From Nanobdellota archaeon (GTDB lineage: Archaea > Nanobdellota > Nanobdellia > Parvarchaeales > Parvarchaeaceae), in NCBI GenBank assembly GCA_021818665.1, contig JAKATQ010000005.1:1-29263 (forward strand): a DNA stretch of 29,263 nucleotides, given 5' to 3'. A program made the position numbers and the translations under genes. The notes under the pieces are model-generated. The model was given only the letters and a program-made list of their open reading frames with translations, made no database searches and had not been told where the DNA came from. Below are positions 6,896 to 16,830 of this stretch, piece after piece; within the stretch, counting starts at the first letter, position 1, and each line of letters starts with the position of its first letter.

Positions 6896-8836
6896 CTATG
6901 CCTTAAGCGTTTTATGCACTTCCCTGCTCTTTATGGCGGTGTGCTTTCTTGATATCCTGAACGGGCTGAACAGGGAGCCGTTGCCTGTATAGAATTTCGA
7001 GAAAAACTCTACGTAGATTAGCCTTGCCCCTTGTATGCCCGACTCGAATATCGCTATCACGAGATTGAACAATTGCCCAACTATGAGTATCGCGACGCCG
7101 AACACTGCGATAGCGATGCCGCCACTCAGAGAGCCCAGAAAAACGGTGTTTATGACTTCTGCAAGGATGACCGATGACAGGAGTATGCCGATTAGACGCG
7201 TGTAAGAAAGGATATGGCTTATTATCGACGGCAGCTCCAAAAGGGACTCGAACCCTTCCGACACCAGTACGATGGCAAGTCCGCCTGCCACTGCGCCGAT
7301 AGATGCCATACTTGTGAAGTCTGATGTGGATATTGGTTCTTGACTTAGTATTCTAAGTCCCAGAAACGTTATTCCCAGTCCTATCGCTAGCCAGCCAAGC
7401 CTCCCGATGGCGCGTTTTCTATCGTTTACCATCCATTTATTGATTGCGCCGAGGACAAAGCCCAAAGATACCATAAAGACCCCTATCCAGCCGGAGATCA
7501 GCAGAAGCGTCGCCAGACTCAATTCCGGGTTAAAAAGCGCCGTGTATGGCAAGTGGAACCCGAAATACTCGTTAAACACTACTCCAAATACTATAGCCAG
7601 TGCCGCGCCCGGCAGTACTGCCTTAGAAAGGCTCAGCAGAGCGTGATTGCTCATTATCGTGTGTATGAACCTTGCTATTCTGCGAGGCACCTTGAATGTC
7701 GGTTTTTTGGAAGTAAGTTTCCATATGATCAGCCCGAATAAAACCAGCATTGAGGCCCCGTACCCGACATCTCCCGTCATAAGCCCGAAAAACACTGGAA
7801 AGGCAAGGGAAAACATGAATGTCGGATCGAATTCTGTGCTCGTCGGAAGAGAATAGAACTTTATGAAGAACTCGAACAGTTTGGACGGGAACCTGTTTTC
7901 CAGCTTTGTCGGCGCGATTTCGTTTGTCCTTACGTCCTGCAGGATGAATCTGCCATTAGTCGCGGCACCGACTGCTGTCTTTATATCTCCTCTGCTCTTG
8001 ACGGGCATCCAGCCCTCGAGTACCGCTATGCTGTCCGTATACCCCATTCTGCCAGCCAGCTCGTTCTTTTTCTCCTCAAGTTCAAGGCCTTCCCGCACGG
8101 CAGTTATCAGCGCGAAGTTGTCTTTTGATACCTTCCTTAAGACCCTGTCCAATGACCTTTTAGACCGCAACAGCTTGCTTATGTTTTTCGACAGGTGCTT
8201 TTTTACCACGGATGCTTTACCGGCCATCAATGGAATGGCTTCCATCTTAAGCTTAAGTTTCTGCGCTGCGCTTACGACTATCTCGCGCTTGGATTTGTCT
8301 ACCACTGCGATGATGCTTTGGTTTATATTAAACAAAATCGTCCCATCTGAGCCGCTCAGGTCAGCGCTGAGTTTATCGAGGAGCGGCTTTTCCCCGCTTA
8401 CCAGGAAGGACATTATGCGTTGTCCATTAAGTATCTTTGTATCGTGATTGAAGCCTGATAGCCTATCCGCCATATCTGCTTCATAAGAAAGTCTGCTAAG
8501 CTCCACGTTCAATTCATCGAGTCTCCTGTTCAAGCGCACGAGCTTTTCGACGGCCTTTATCGATTTTGCCTTCTTAAGGAGCGCCCCTATGTCCCTGAAC
8601 TCTAGTATGTAATCGGATTCTGTTTTCGGCGTTATCTGCTCGATCGACCTGAACAGCTGGGCATACTTGCTAATGTCTCCGTTTTCCAGTCCCCCTGGAA
8701 GAAGAAGTTTCTGGAAATCGGCGCTGATCCGCTCGACCTGAACCGCCCCTGAGCGGCCAAGGGCCTCTATCGTCTCGTTTACCCTCATTTTCGGCACAAA
8801 AAGGGCGATCCTCTGCATTTTGGCAGGCAGCATCAT
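6896..8836 (-). CDS. atpI: A-type ATP synthase subunit I (a subunit)
   Basis: 646 residues, the usual length. The N-terminal half is soluble with helical stalk segments and would hold the peripheral stalks. The C-terminal half is a multi-span membrane domain. The family hallmark is visible as EFDPTFMFSLAFPVFFGLMTGDVGYG (split here as the segment after residue about 335 ending in GDVGYG), and the channel arginine lies in SYTRLIG at R547, opposite the c-ring carboxylate. Together with the K ring this subunit forms the ion path. The ATG at 8836 overlaps the atpH stop by 4 nt (ATGA). In most archaeal operons H and I stand first; here they are last. Confidence 0.93.
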   Translation of the reverse strand: MMLPAKMQRIALFVPKMRVNETIEALGRSGAVQVERISADFQKLLLPGGLENGDISKYAQLFRSIEQITPKTESDYILEFRDIGALLKKAKSIKAVEKLVRLNRRLDELNVELSRLSYEADMADRLSGFNHDTKILNGQRIMSFLVSGEKPLLDKLSADLSGSDGTILFNINQSIIAVVDKSKREIVVSAAQKLKLKMEAIPLMAGKASVVKKHLSKNISKLLRSKRSLDRVLRKVSKDNFALITAVREGLELEEKKNELAGRMGYTDSIAVLEGWMPVKSRGDIKTAVGAATNGRFILQDVRTNEIAPTKLENRFPSKLFEFFIKFYSLPTSTEFDPTFMFSLAFPVFFGLMTGDVGYGASMLVLFGLIIWKLTSKKPTFKVPRRIARFIHTIMSNHALLSLSKAVLPGAALAIVFGVVFNEYFGFHLPYTALFNPELSLATLLLISGWIGVFMVSLGFVLGAINKWMVNDRKRAIGRLGWLAIGLGITFLGLRILSQEPISTSDFTSMASIGAVAGGLAIVLVSEGFESLLELPSIISHILSYTRLIGILLSSVILAEVINTVFLGSLSGGIAIAVFGVAILIVGQLFNLVIAIFESGIQGARLIYVEFFSKFYTGNGSLFSPFRISRKHTAIKSREVHKTLKA

Positions 8837-9186
8837 ATACGGAAGTCCTCGGATACCGTCTTCTCAAATATGTCTAGGATCTTCTGCTTCGGCGGCGGCT
8901 TGAGTTTCGATATCCTGGCTTTCTGATCATCCAGTATCTTTTTGCCGCCTTTTGCAGCAAGCTCCTTCGTAGCCGCAATCGCCTTCTTGTGGCTTTCCTC
9001 GAGCTCGTCGGCGACCGACGCCAATCTGGATGCGGACGCGTTCCTCGCTTCAGCGACCATTTCAGAGGCTTTCTTTTGCGCATTGGCCACTAGCTTGGCT
9101 GCAGAATCCTCGACAGTCTTTATCTTTGTAAGCAAAATTACCTCTTCCCGCTCCGATTTCGGAGCCGAGTCATCCTTACGTTTCAA
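8833..9186 (-). CDS. atpH: A-type ATP synthase subunit H (peripheral stalk)
   Basis: 117 residues, nearly all helical and rich in Ala, Lys and Glu with an 11-residue-like rhythm (residues about 20-95), as in the A-ATPase H subunit, which pairs with subunit E in the peripheral stalk. The start appears to be TTG at 9186, overlapping the end of atpD by 11 nt; no in-frame ATG occurs before residue 42, so TTG is the best choice. The gene ends in an ATGA overlap with atpI. Identity rests on composition plus position between D and I; similarity is low, as is normal in this family. Confidence 0.8.
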   Translation of the reverse strand: MKRKDDSAPKSEREEVILLTKIKTVEDSAAKLVANAQKKASEMVAEARNASASRLASVADELEESHKKAIAATKELAAKGGKKILDDQKARISKLKPPPKQKILDIFEKTVSEDFRI

Positions 9187-9817
9187 GTTTCCTCTTTATG
9201 AACTTAAGCGAGACTATGTTGTCCCTCTCGACATCCTCGAGTTTTTGTTCTATGAACTCGGCCTGCGCCTTCCATTCTGGTATCCTGAAGTCCTCGAGGG
9301 CGTTTATGCGCCTATTGAGCTTACCTATCTCTTTTAACAGCTTTCTCATGGCGTTTTCCTTTTCTCCTACTTCTATAAGTAAGTCGAACAGTTTAGAATA
9401 AACCCTTTTTACGTCCTCTACAGGCGCCGGTGCGGCTATGGCGTCGTAAAATCCAAGTGCGAGACCGGATTCATTTATGGCTATGTCGGAGACCCTTACA
9501 CCCATTATATTGCTCGCCTTAACGGTTACCTGCACGCCGGAACGCTCTGCGGCTATGCGTTCTAGAGTGACGCTGCCACTCTCTATCTCGGCTATTTTCG
9601 TTGTTTCTATGGCCGTAGTCACCACCGACAGCATGCTTTCCTTCATGAGGGCGAGCTTTCTGGCTATGTCCAGGAACGCCATGACCAAGCTAGAGCGTTT
9701 GACCTTAAGCAGCTTTATGCCCCTCTCGGCTATGGATACCTTTCTTCGCGTCTTTATAAGTTCCAGCCTGGTTGTCCTTATCGCTGATAGGTCAACTGCC
9801 CGTTTTCCACTTTCCAT
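9176..9817 (-). CDS. atpD: A-type ATP synthase subunit D (central stalk)
   Basis: 213 residues. The N-terminal '[21 protein letters not shown]' region (about 11-31) followed by LLKVKRSSL is the D-subunit signature, and the protein has the expected long N- and C-terminal helices that form the rotor axle inside the A3B3 head. It transmits rotation between the c-ring and the catalytic head together with subunit F. The start overlaps the end of atpB by 26 nt, pointing to translational coupling. Confidence 0.92.
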   Translation of the reverse strand: MESGKRAVDLSAIRTTRLELIKTRRKVSIAERGIKLLKVKRSSLVMAFLDIARKLALMKESMLSVVTTAIETTKIAEIESGSVTLERIAAERSGVQVTVKASNIMGVRVSDIAINESGLALGFYDAIAAPAPVEDVKRVYSKLFDLLIEVGEKENAMRKLLKEIGKLNRRINALEDFRIPEWKAQAEFIEQKLEDVERDNIVSLKFIKRKLET

Positions 9818-11177
9818 ACTTTTTGACGAATTCTTCCCTTACACGCTTTATTTCCTTTATGTCGACGCTACTCAGGAGTTGCCAGCCAAGGTCGAGGGTC
9901 TTCAACAGCTCCCTGTCCTCTGAATAATCCTGCCCTACGAACGTCGATTCGAACTTGTCGGCGAACCCTAGGAACGCCTTGTCCGTAGCGCTAAGAGCTT
10001 CCTCTCCGACTATCGCGACCAGGCTTCGTAGGTCTTTTCCTTTGGCATACGCCGCGTACAGCTCGTCTGCTAATCCCCTGTGGTCTTCGCGCGTCCTGTC
10101 GGCGCCTATGCCTTGGTTCATGAGCCTTGATAGGGATACGAGGACGTCTATGTTCGGGTATACGCCCCTCCTCTGTATGTCTCTGCTCAGCACCACCTGC
10201 CCTTCGGTGATATACCCCGTAAGGTCGGGTATCGGGTGGGTTATGTCGTCTGCCGGCATCGTCAGTATCGGTATCTGGGTTATAGAGCCGGGTTTTCCTT
10301 TTATCTTGCCGGCCCTTTCATATACGGTGGACAGGTCGGTATACATATAACCAGGATAGCCTCTGCGACCAGGCACCTCTTCTCTGGCCGCGGAAACCTC
10401 CCTGAGGGCTTCGCAGTAATTTGTCATATCAGTCATTATCACGAGTATGTGCATGCCTTCTTCAAACGCCAAGTATTCTGCCACCGTTAGGGCCATCCGG
10501 GGCAGCATTAGCCTCTCCATCGTCGGCTCTGAAGAGAGATTGATGAACATTGCTATGCGATCAAGTGCGCCGCTCTCCTCGAATTCGTGCCTGAAAAAAT
10601 TGGCCTCTTCGCTGTCAATTCCCATGCCGCAGAACACTATAGCGAACTTCTCATTTTTGCCGAGCAGTTTGGCCTGTCTTGCTATCTGTACGGCTATCTT
10701 ATTGTGCTGCATGCCGGAACCGGAGAATATCGGCAGCTTCTGGCCCCTGACGAGCGAATTCATCCCGTCTATAGCGGATATGCCGGTCTCTATGAACTCC
10801 GATGGTTCTTCGCGGGCGGACGGGTTTATGGCGTTGCCGTTTATGTCCCTTAGTTTGTCGCTAGTTATGCGCGGTCCCCCGTCTCTTGGGCTTCCCGTGC
10901 CATCGAATACTCTGCCGAGCATCTCCTTGCTTACGGCTATCTTTGCCGGGCCGCCAGTGAATCTTATCTTTGAAGATTCTGAACTTAGCCCCGTCGTAAC
11001 CCCAAATACCTGGACGATTGCCAGACCGTCCCTGCTTTCCAGAACCTGGCCCATCAGCGACTCGCCGCGCTCCGGCTTTATCTCGACTATCTCGCCGTAG
11101 GCAGCATCTTTTATGCCTTCGACAAACATGAGTATGTTCGTGACATCCCTAACCGTTTTATAATAAACCTCACTCAT
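9792..11177 (-). CDS. atpB: A-type ATP synthase subunit B (regulatory, non-catalytic)
   Basis: About 461 residues. Recognisable features are [15 protein letters not shown] (where catalytic subunits have a P-loop), [28 protein letters not shown] near the nucleotide-binding interface and the C-terminal helical domain with [10 protein letters not shown]. It alternates with subunit A in the A3B3 head and lacks a working P-loop. I chose the ATG at 11177: a GGTG sequence, matching the archaeal anti-Shine-Dalgarno, lies about 9 nt upstream. A GTG at 11186, overlapping the atpA stop, is possible. Confidence 0.95.
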   Translation of the reverse strand: MSEVYYKTVRDVTNILMFVEGIKDAAYGEIVEIKPERGESLMGQVLESRDGLAIVQVFGVTTGLSSESSKIRFTGGPAKIAVSKEMLGRVFDGTGSPRDGGPRITSDKLRDINGNAINPSAREEPSEFIETGISAIDGMNSLVRGQKLPIFSGSGMQHNKIAVQIARQAKLLGKNEKFAIVFCGMGIDSEEANFFRHEFEESGALDRIAMFINLSSEPTMERLMLPRMALTVAEYLAFEEGMHILVIMTDMTNYCEALREVSAAREEVPGRRGYPGYMYTDLSTVYERAGKIKGKPGSITQIPILTMPADDITHPIPDLTGYITEGQVVLSRDIQRRGVYPNIDVLVSLSRLMNQGIGADRTREDHRGLADELYAAYAKGKDLRSLVAIVGEEALSATDKAFLGFADKFESTFVGQDYSEDRELLKTLDLGWQLLSSVDIKEIKRVREEFVKKYGKWKTGS

Positions 11178-11182
11178 AGCTT

Positions 11183-14100
11183 TCACACCTTCATCTGGTC
11201 GATTTCCTTTATCGCAGCGGACATCGTTTTTGCGTATGCGGCTATCTTGTCATCCTCCACGAACTTAAACTTGGCCATAAGCTGCTTCGCCTGGGTGGAC
11301 TGCAGTTTATCCACGCTCAAGCCCCTGTTTACCGCCGAATTTTCTGCTTCGTATAGCGCCATGACTGCCGACAGCATTGCCGCCTGTTTTGTCATGGACG
11401 AATAAGTATCGATGTCGTCGAATGCGCTCTGCCTTAGTATATCTTCCCTTACGGACTTTGCTATGTCCAGGACCATCTTATCGGCCTCTGTCAGGGCATC
11501 GTATCCCACGAGCTGCGCCACCTCTGTTATCTCGGCCTCCTTCTGCAGCAGGTTTAAGGTGCTTACGCGGTTTTTGCTCCAGTCTTTGTCGACTTTCTCG
11601 TCAAACCACTTCATCAGCGAGTCTTCGTAGAGGGAATAGCTATTAAGCCAGTTTATGGCTGGAAAATGCCTTCTATTCGCTAGAGAGCTGTCCAGTGCCC
11701 AGAACACGCGGGTCGCCCTCAGAGTGTTCTGCGAAACCGGTTCGGATATGTCCCCTCCTGGTGGCGATACCGCACCTATAAGCGTCAGCGAACCCAGTTT
11801 GCCGCTTAAAAGCTTGGCCCTGCCCGCCCTTTCATAGAATTCTGATATTTTTCTTGCCAGATAAGCCGGGTAGCCCTGTTCGCCTGGCATCTCCTCGAGC
11901 CTGCCGGATATCTCCCTTAGCGCCTCTGCCCATCTTGACGTGCTGTCGGCCATTAGCGCCACGTCATAGCCCATATCCCTGTAATATTCGGCTATCGTTA
12001 CGCCCGTGTAGATGCTGGCCTCCCTCGCGGCTACCGGCATGTTGGAGGTATTGGCTATCAGGACCGTCCTCTCCATCAGCGGCCTCCCGCTTTTCGGGTC
12101 CTTTAGTTCGGGGAACGTGGTCAATATCTCAGTCATCTCGTTGCCGCGCTCTCCGCACCCAACGTATACTATGATGTCTGCATCGGACCATTTCGCGAGC
12201 TGGTGCTGGATTATAGTGTTGTGAAGTACGATCCCTCCGTTTCCCCCTATAAAGTTGCTTCCGTGTTCTGGGACTACGACGTCGTAAACGTCAAATTCTC
12301 CCTGCTCTTCTTCCTTCACTTTTATCTCATCACAATAAATATAATCTAACGCATTCGCAAGTGAATGCATTTTTGTGTCCACTAGCAAAAACTGGTTGCC
12401 ATTTCTCACGCTAAGGGCAGAGACAAACCTCTTAAAAACTGGCACGGACATCTTTTCTCCCCCGGCAATGTAGTTGTGAATCTCCATCCCCGCCTTCTTC
12501 AATTCTGTGTAACTAGAGAGCCTCTCATAGGCCGCCTTTATCGCTGCGCTAGAAACGGGGACAACATCTATCGCAACGGGGCCTTGTCTTGTGTTATTTA
12601 CGTACCTCTCCAGCTTTTTCGTCTTTTCGCTTTTATTGCCAACCGCCTCTGAAAGCAGTCTTAGATTGCCCAAGCCGCTGATGAAAACTCTGTAATATTC
12701 GATCCCGTTCACTTTTTTACTGCTTAAAGTGTGTATTACCCCAAATCTGGTAAGTATGTAAGACAACTGTACGTGCAACTTCCTGCTCGCCGTACAAAAT
12801 TCAGCAGTAGACTGTGAGAATGTTCCATCCCCCTCGTAATAAGCGCTCAAAAATGCGGCGAGCGCCTCGTTACTCGAACGCAGAAGGATGCCAGGGACGG
12901 CCTTTTCGTGCGATGTCTTGCCGGCTCCGATTGCTTTAATGAAGTCGGCGATTACGCGGGAAAACAACAGCACGTTTGGTGTTCTATCACGGGAGTAGTC
13001 TTTTTTCCCGTTTATGGAAAACAGCGCATTCGACAACTGCAGGAATCTGTTTAGAAGCCTTTCATCCAAGTTTGTAAATTCAACTGTATTTTTACCGCGT
13101 ATGTACCCCTCGGAGACGTAATAGCCCAGAAATTCCGCTAGCTCTGCGGATACTTTTGACGGCAGTGTTATCTCATTGCTTCTGCGGTTCCCTATAAACG
13201 TATGGGGAACGGGCGGCGCGGTTCCAAAAGCGTCGTGAATCGCCTTTACCCACTCCAATTTCAAAGAAGCGTTCTTGGTGCGTGAAATTGTATCGATAAC
13301 GGACTGTTTGAGATCGGTTTTTATCTTCTCCGCCCTGATCCTTTTAACCGCATTTTTGCAACTTTGAACAACGCTGGCATCTCTGGTTCTCACGTCCGGC
13401 GGCAGATATTCGTAAGGGTCTATTAAGGCGTCTTTATTGCGTATATCAAGTTTTCTTACAGAGCAGATAAAGTCTCCTCGTTTCAAGTCTTTTGCCTGAG
13501 TCTCCATTATTTCCCCCGTTTCAGAGACCTTGAATAGTTTATGTGCCGGGGTTACTTTTACTTCTCTGCCCGTTCGTGTCTTTATCTTTACAAGTCCGCT
13601 GCTCTTCCCTTTGTAAAGCAGCTTCGTACTACTTTTGTCGATACTGTTATTATAAAATGAATATAGGCCCAGTCCTTCTGGAAGAGCGGTGAATTCGTCG
13701 CTGCCCACGTTATAAACTATACCGTCTTTGACGGCAGAATCGTACATGTCTTTTATCTGCACTAGCTCGCCATTTCCATCCAAAACAGGTGTTTCTGGAG
13801 CTACGCATTTGCCGCTGCCGAACGGCCCTGGAACGGCTGCCGTGCCACCCTTTGCGACGGGAAAAAGCATGTCTATGACGCGCTGACCGGTTATAAGAGG
13901 CGTCTGCGGCGGAAGCTTCTCCGACACCGGCCTTGACTTCCTTACTGGCCATGTCTGGGAGAGGAGTATGTCGACCATCTCGCCATCCTCTGTCTTTACC
14001 TTCGCAACTGCGTCGTTTATTGTAAACTCCCCGGCGTTTATTTTCACGAGTTTTCCGGCCACGCCCGGCGGTATCATCACCTTATAGTCCACTAGGCTAG

Positions 14101-14518
14101 TCTCCTTTACGCTACCTATTGCCTGCCCCGCCTTTACGTCCGCACCGCTCTCGATGCTCGGCTTAAAGGCCCACTTCTTCTTAAGATCCAGGGGCGGTAT
14201 GTCTACACCCCTTGAGATAAAGTCCCCGGTCTTCTCCTTTATCTTGTCCAAGGGCCTCTGCGTGCCGTCGAATATGGACCCTATCAGGCCCGGTCCGAGA
14301 ACCACGCTCAGGGGGCGCTCAGTGTTTTCAGCCGGTTCGCCGACCCTGACACCGGTTGTGTCTTCGTATACTTGTACTATCGATGTCTGGCCCTCTATCT
14401 TTATTATCTCGCCGAGGAGCTTTGCGTTTCCGACCCGCACGATGTCGTTCATCTTTGGATCTTTTAAGCCGATTATGCTGGCTACCGGGCCCGATACTCT
14501 CTTTATTGTGCCTTCCAT
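11183..14518 (-). CDS. atpA: A-type ATP synthase catalytic subunit A, intein-containing precursor
   Basis: The 1111-residue precursor consists of a 581-residue ATPase subunit A and a 530-residue intein. N-extein residues 1-237 hold the beta-barrel, the A-specific bulge region (GVAGKLVKI) and the start of the P-loop GPFGSGK. The intein is residues 238-767. The C-extein resumes with the P-loop Thr ([10 protein letters not shown]), then [28 protein letters not shown] and [10 protein letters not shown], all typical of the catalytic subunit. Splicing is needed to rebuild GPFGSGKT, so an unspliced protein should be inactive. The gene overlaps atpF by 16 nt. Spliced length matches the family. Confidence 0.96.
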   Translation of the reverse strand: MEGTIKRVSGPVASIIGLKDPKMNDIVRVGNAKLLGEIIKIEGQTSIVQVYEDTTGVRVGEPAENTERPLSVVLGPGLIGSIFDGTQRPLDKIKEKTGDFISRGVDIPPLDLKKKWAFKPSIESGADVKAGQAIGSVKETSLVDYKVMIPPGVAGKLVKINAGEFTINDAVAKVKTEDGEMVDILLSQTWPVRKSRPVSEKLPPQTPLITGQRVIDMLFPVAKGGTAAVPGPFGSGKCVAPETPVLDGNGELVQIKDMYDSAVKDGIVYNVGSDEFTALPEGLGLYSFYNNSIDKSSTKLLYKGKSSGLVKIKTRTGREVKVTPAHKLFKVSETGEIMETQAKDLKRGDFICSVRKLDIRNKDALIDPYEYLPPDVRTRDASVVQSCKNAVKRIRAEKIKTDLKQSVIDTISRTKNASLKLEWVKAIHDAFGTAPPVPHTFIGNRRSNEITLPSKVSAELAEFLGYYVSEGYIRGKNTVEFTNLDERLLNRFLQLSNALFSINGKKDYSRDRTPNVLLFSRVIADFIKAIGAGKTSHEKAVPGILLRSSNEALAAFLSAYYEGDGTFSQSTAEFCTASRKLHVQLSYILTRFGVIHTLSSKKVNGIEYYRVFISGLGNLRLLSEAVGNKSEKTKKLERYVNNTRQGPVAIDVVPVSSAAIKAAYERLSSYTELKKAGMEIHNYIAGGEKMSVPVFKRFVSALSVRNGNQFLLVDTKMHSLANALDYIYCDEIKVKEEEQGEFDVYDVVVPEHGSNFIGGNGGIVLHNTIIQHQLAKWSDADIIVYVGCGERGNEMTEILTTFPELKDPKSGRPLMERTVLIANTSNMPVAAREASIYTGVTIAEYYRDMGYDVALMADSTSRWAEALREISGRLEEMPGEQGYPAYLARKISEFYERAGRAKLLSGKLGSLTLIGAVSPPGGDISEPVSQNTLRATRVFWALDSSLANRRHFPAINWLNSYSLYEDSLMKWFDEKVDKDWSKNRVSTLNLLQKEAEITEVAQLVGYDALTEADKMVLDIAKSVREDILRQSAFDDIDTYSSMTKQAAMLSAVMALYEAENSAVNRGLSVDKLQSTQAKQLMAKFKFVEDDKIAAYAKTMSAAIKEIDQMKV
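12218..13807 (-). mobile_element. Intein with LAGLIDADG endonuclease domain in AtpA (VMA-b site)
   Basis: 530 residues. Residue 1 is Cys ([13 protein letters not shown], block A). Block B is [10 protein letters not shown], with the TxxH motif. The C-terminus is GGIVLHN followed by Thr, so block G is intact with the His-Asn pair and a Thr nucleophile in the C-extein. Two dodecapeptide motifs mark a homing endonuclease: LGYYVSEGY (about residue 225) and [11 protein letters not shown] (about residue 318), each with an acidic active-site residue, so the nuclease could be active. Insertion between Lys and Thr of GPFGSGKT is the site used by inteins in other archaeal subunit A genes, such as those of Thermoplasma and Pyrococcus. 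The yeast VMA1 intein sits further on, at YVG/CGERG. Confidence 0.95.
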
Positions 14519-14841
14519 TGCCTATCCTTTAATATGTCTATCCCCAGCACCCTTTTTGCCAAGTCCCTGACAGACTCTTCCCTATTTAAGATAGTCTGCG
14601 TGGGTATAAATATTATTATCGGATGTGTCGTTGTTTCCAGGGTGTGCAGCTGGGCCGATGTCAGCACGTCTCTCGCGGCATCGTCTACCAATATGAGGTC
14701 GTACTCGCGTTTGTCGAGCGCATCCATTATCGTACGCGCGAGCTCTTCGCGGTTTACTATAAACACCTCCTTGATCCCTATGATCTTGAAGCCCATTACT
14801 AAAGCGCGTCCGCCTATCACGGCTACCTTATTGAATGGCAT
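14503..14841 (-). CDS. atpF: A-type ATP synthase subunit F
   Basis: About 112 residues from the ATG at 14841. It has the Rossmann-like pattern of the F subunit: KVAVIGGRALVMGFKIIGI, then YDLILVDD, and the TTHPIIIFIP strand. Subunit F binds D in the central stalk. AGGAG lies about 9 nt before the ATG at 14841, favouring it over the ATG 7 codons upstream (14862). It overlaps both neighbours: atpC by 14 nt and atpA by 16 nt. Confidence 0.92.
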   Translation of the reverse strand: MPFNKVAVIGGRALVMGFKIIGIKEVFIVNREELARTIMDALDKREYDLILVDDAARDVLTSAQLHTLETTTHPIIIFIPTQTILNREESVRDLAKRVLGIDILKDRQWKAQ

Positions 14842-15886
14842 ATATCGACTCCTTGAGCGCATTTAAGTGGGGAATTTTAGAGACATCCATCCCGTAGTAT
14901 TTTGTGAACCATATGGTCCTAAGAAGGTCCTTTTCAAGCTCAAGGCGCATTATGAAGTACATAATAAAACCCAATGATATGCCCATGTCCTTGAACAGGC
15001 GCAGATATTTCTTGTGCAGTTCCCGCTCGAGAGCCATCTCGAAATAGGATATAAGCCCCTTCTCCTTGTATGCGGTCAGCGCATCGTCGAGTTTAAGGCC
15101 GGTAATTTCCTGTACGACCTCTGGGCCGCGCGTGGTTATTTCTGCTATCTTTGACGCGGGCAGTTTTCCGCCCTTTATAAGATGCTCCTCGAGATTGCCG
15201 CTGAGCCCGGCGCTTTTGAGCGCTGTCACGATGTTATGTATGTCTATGCTCTCCAAGATGAACTCTCTGACAGGCCATTCGTTGCCCTCATAAAACCGGA
15301 ATTTATCTATAAGCGAGGCATAATAGCTCTCTTGCATGGCGACTATCATGGTAGAGATGTCATTGGTCTTTTTCACGTCTTCTAGATACTTTGACAGTAC
15401 ACCGCCGTACCCGTATTTGAAGAGTGCGTTTACTACGCCTTCTATGGAGCTTTCTTTTTCCAGGTTCACGAAATCCTCCTTCGACATCGCGCCGCCGAAT
15501 GCGCCGGCTGCCGACACCTGGTTGACAAGCAGAAGCGCATCGTTTTGTGAGACTGCATATCCAAGCACCTTGGAGGATAATACAAGGGAAACATTCTGCA
15601 TGTCCCATTTGCTTATGTACGCTCTTATGAATGACCCTGCCGCCGTTGGCATCGAGCCGGTGGCTTTCCGGGTAAGCCTTGCGAGATGCGCATTTAAGAT
15701 TATGTCTATGAGTTCTGGCGTTTTGTAGAGGGCTGAAAGGGCGTTTATCTCTACGCCATACCAGGTGTCTTTTAGGACCTCAAGAAAATCCTTTCCCGCT
15801 ATGATGTCCTCTATCTGGGATTTAGTGAGAAAATTGGATGACTCCGCTTTCAGTTTACCGTAAACCCCTGCATAGGTAGAATCCAT
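14828..15886 (-). CDS. atpC: A-type ATP synthase subunit C (V-type d-like)
   Basis: 352 residues, alpha-helical, typical length for subunit C, which sits as a funnel on the c-ring and joins it to the D/F axle. It opens with DSTYAGVYGKLKAESSNFL, close to the family's usual 'Y-x-Y-x-x-x-R-x-R-x-x-x' opening, and contains the internally repeated helical bundles, for example 'ESIDIHNIVTALKSAGL'. It lies between atpE (1 nt gap) and atpF (14 nt overlap). Confidence 0.9.
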   Translation of the reverse strand: MDSTYAGVYGKLKAESSNFLTKSQIEDIIAGKDFLEVLKDTWYGVEINALSALYKTPELIDIILNAHLARLTRKATGSMPTAAGSFIRAYISKWDMQNVSLVLSSKVLGYAVSQNDALLLVNQVSAAGAFGGAMSKEDFVNLEKESSIEGVVNALFKYGYGGVLSKYLEDVKKTNDISTMIVAMQESYYASLIDKFRFYEGNEWPVREFILESIDIHNIVTALKSAGLSGNLEEHLIKGGKLPASKIAEITTRGPEVVQEITGLKLDDALTAYKEKGLISYFEMALERELHKKYLRLFKDMGISLGFIMYFIMRLELEKDLLRTIWFTKYYGMDVSKIPHLNALKESIYAIQ

Positions 15887-15887
15887 A

Positions 15888-16457
15888 TCAACCTAGTTCA
15901 TCCAGGAGACGACGCACCAGCTTGTCCTGCAGCCGTTCGGATATGGCATCGATAGAGAAGTCTATACTGCGTTTGCCGTCGCGCGACGTTGCCTTAAAGC
16001 CTCCCGAGAGCCGCTCTTTCGTGGTTTCGATGGTCGCAGACGCTGGCAGCAGCTTCTTGAGGCGGTCTATGTCTTCTTTCCTCGCCTGTACTATTATGTC
16101 ATTGCCGAGCTCTGATTTAGTCTTTGACGCGAGCTCTGCCAGTAGTTTTGGGTATTTTGGCGACGCCGTGAAATCGCCGATATTTTCGGCCAGTTCCTTG
16201 AGCGCTTCTGTCACCGTCGCGTTTATCGCTTCTCTCTGCAGCCTTCTTGCTTCGGTTTTGTAAAAGTATATCTCCCGGTCCATCGTGCGCATCGTATCCT
16301 CTTTAGTTGCGGCCCGCGCATTCGCTCTCAGCGCTTTTTCCTTCTGTTCGGTTTCCGCCCCTATGCGCGCCAATTCCGCTTTTGCAGCAGAAAGCGCCTG
16401 CTTTATCCTCTGATCCCGCTCGTCTTCTATCTGTTTAAGAATCTCGTCAAATCCCAT
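15888..16457 (-). CDS. atpE: A-type ATP synthase subunit E (peripheral stalk)
   Basis: 189 residues. The N-terminal half is a long charged helix (residues about 1-95, repeated Ala, Glu, Lys and Arg) that pairs with subunit H to make the peripheral stalk. The C-terminal half is a compact alpha/beta domain containing DIIVQARKEDIDRLKKLL, GGFKATSRDGKRSIDFSIDA and a final ERLQDKLVRRLLDELG helix, typical of the E subunit. It starts 3 nt after atpK and leads into atpC. Confidence 0.92.
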   Translation of the reverse strand: MGFDEILKQIEDERDQRIKQALSAAKAELARIGAETEQKEKALRANARAATKEDTMRTMDREIYFYKTEARRLQREAINATVTEALKELAENIGDFTASPKYPKLLAELASKTKSELGNDIIVQARKEDIDRLKKLLPASATIETTKERLSGGFKATSRDGKRSIDFSIDAISERLQDKLVRRLLDELG

Positions 16458-16460
16458 GCT

Positions 16461-16685
16461 TTATAATATGCCGAGCAGCAATATAAGACCAAGAACGAAG
16501 CCTATTATCCAAAGGGTCTCGGGAATCACAAAGAAGAACAGCACCTGACCGAATTTTTCCGGTTTTTCTGATATTATTCCCATGCCGGCTGCGCCTATCC
16601 CCTGTTGAGCTAGACCGGTGCCTATCAGGCCGCCCGCGATCGCAATTGCGGCTGCGAGAGTAGCGTATGGGTCAATCGTAGCCAT
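16461..16685 (-). CDS. atpK: A-type ATP synthase subunit K (c-ring proteolipid)
   Basis: 74 residues, two membrane helices (about 8-36 and 46-73), a single hairpin of the rotor ring. The ion-binding carboxylate is E56 in FFFVIPETLW. Q27 in the Gly-rich first helix (GTGLAQQG) and T57 just after the Glu are in positions that serve as Na+ ligands in sodium-binding c-rings, so the coupling ion cannot be assumed to be H+. It is the first gene of the operon, with its ATG 25 nt from a TATA box. Confidence 0.92.
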   Translation of the reverse strand: MATIDPYATLAAAIAIAGGLIGTGLAQQGIGAAGMGIISEKPEKFGQVLFFFVIPETLWIIGFVLGLILLLGIL

Positions 16686-16705
16686 TTCAAATAAATGCTT
16701 TTGTC

Positions 16706-16713
16706 ATTTATAA
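16706..16713 (-). promoter_or_regulatory. TATA box of the ATP synthase operon
   Basis: The minus strand reads AAAAAGGCTTATAAATGAC: a purine-rich BRE-like stretch followed by TTATAAAT. The centre is 25 nt before the atpK ATG, predicting a leaderless transcript for the whole K-E-C-F-A-B-D-H-I operon. Confidence 0.6.
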
Positions 16714-16801
16714 GCCTTTTTATGGCAGTCTTCGGGTTTATCCTAAACCTATCCCGTTGTTCTGTGCCACAATCTTCGATTCAAAGCGGCCGGACGATAG
16801 C

Positions 16802-16809
16802 TATTAAAG
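16802..16809 (+). promoter_or_regulatory. TATA box of membrane-protein gene
   Basis: TATTAAAG is centred about 26 nt before the ATG at 16831, fitting a leaderless start. Confidence 0.4.
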
Positions 16810-16830
16810 TCTTGGCGCTATAGCTTAGGT

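Noticed and set aside
7863..8447. Long plus-strand open frame (194 codons) inside atpI
   Set aside because: Antisense to the well-supported atpI; Ser/Leu-rich composition typical of a mirror frame. The same applies to the 217-codon plus frame at 10447-11100 within atpB and the 214-codon frame at 22976-23620 within pgk.
16686..16830. Possible tRNA in the atpK divergent gap (a TTCGATTC sequence)
   Set aside because: No matching acceptor or anticodon stem could be drawn on either strand around it. I found no convincing tRNA or rRNA gene in the window.
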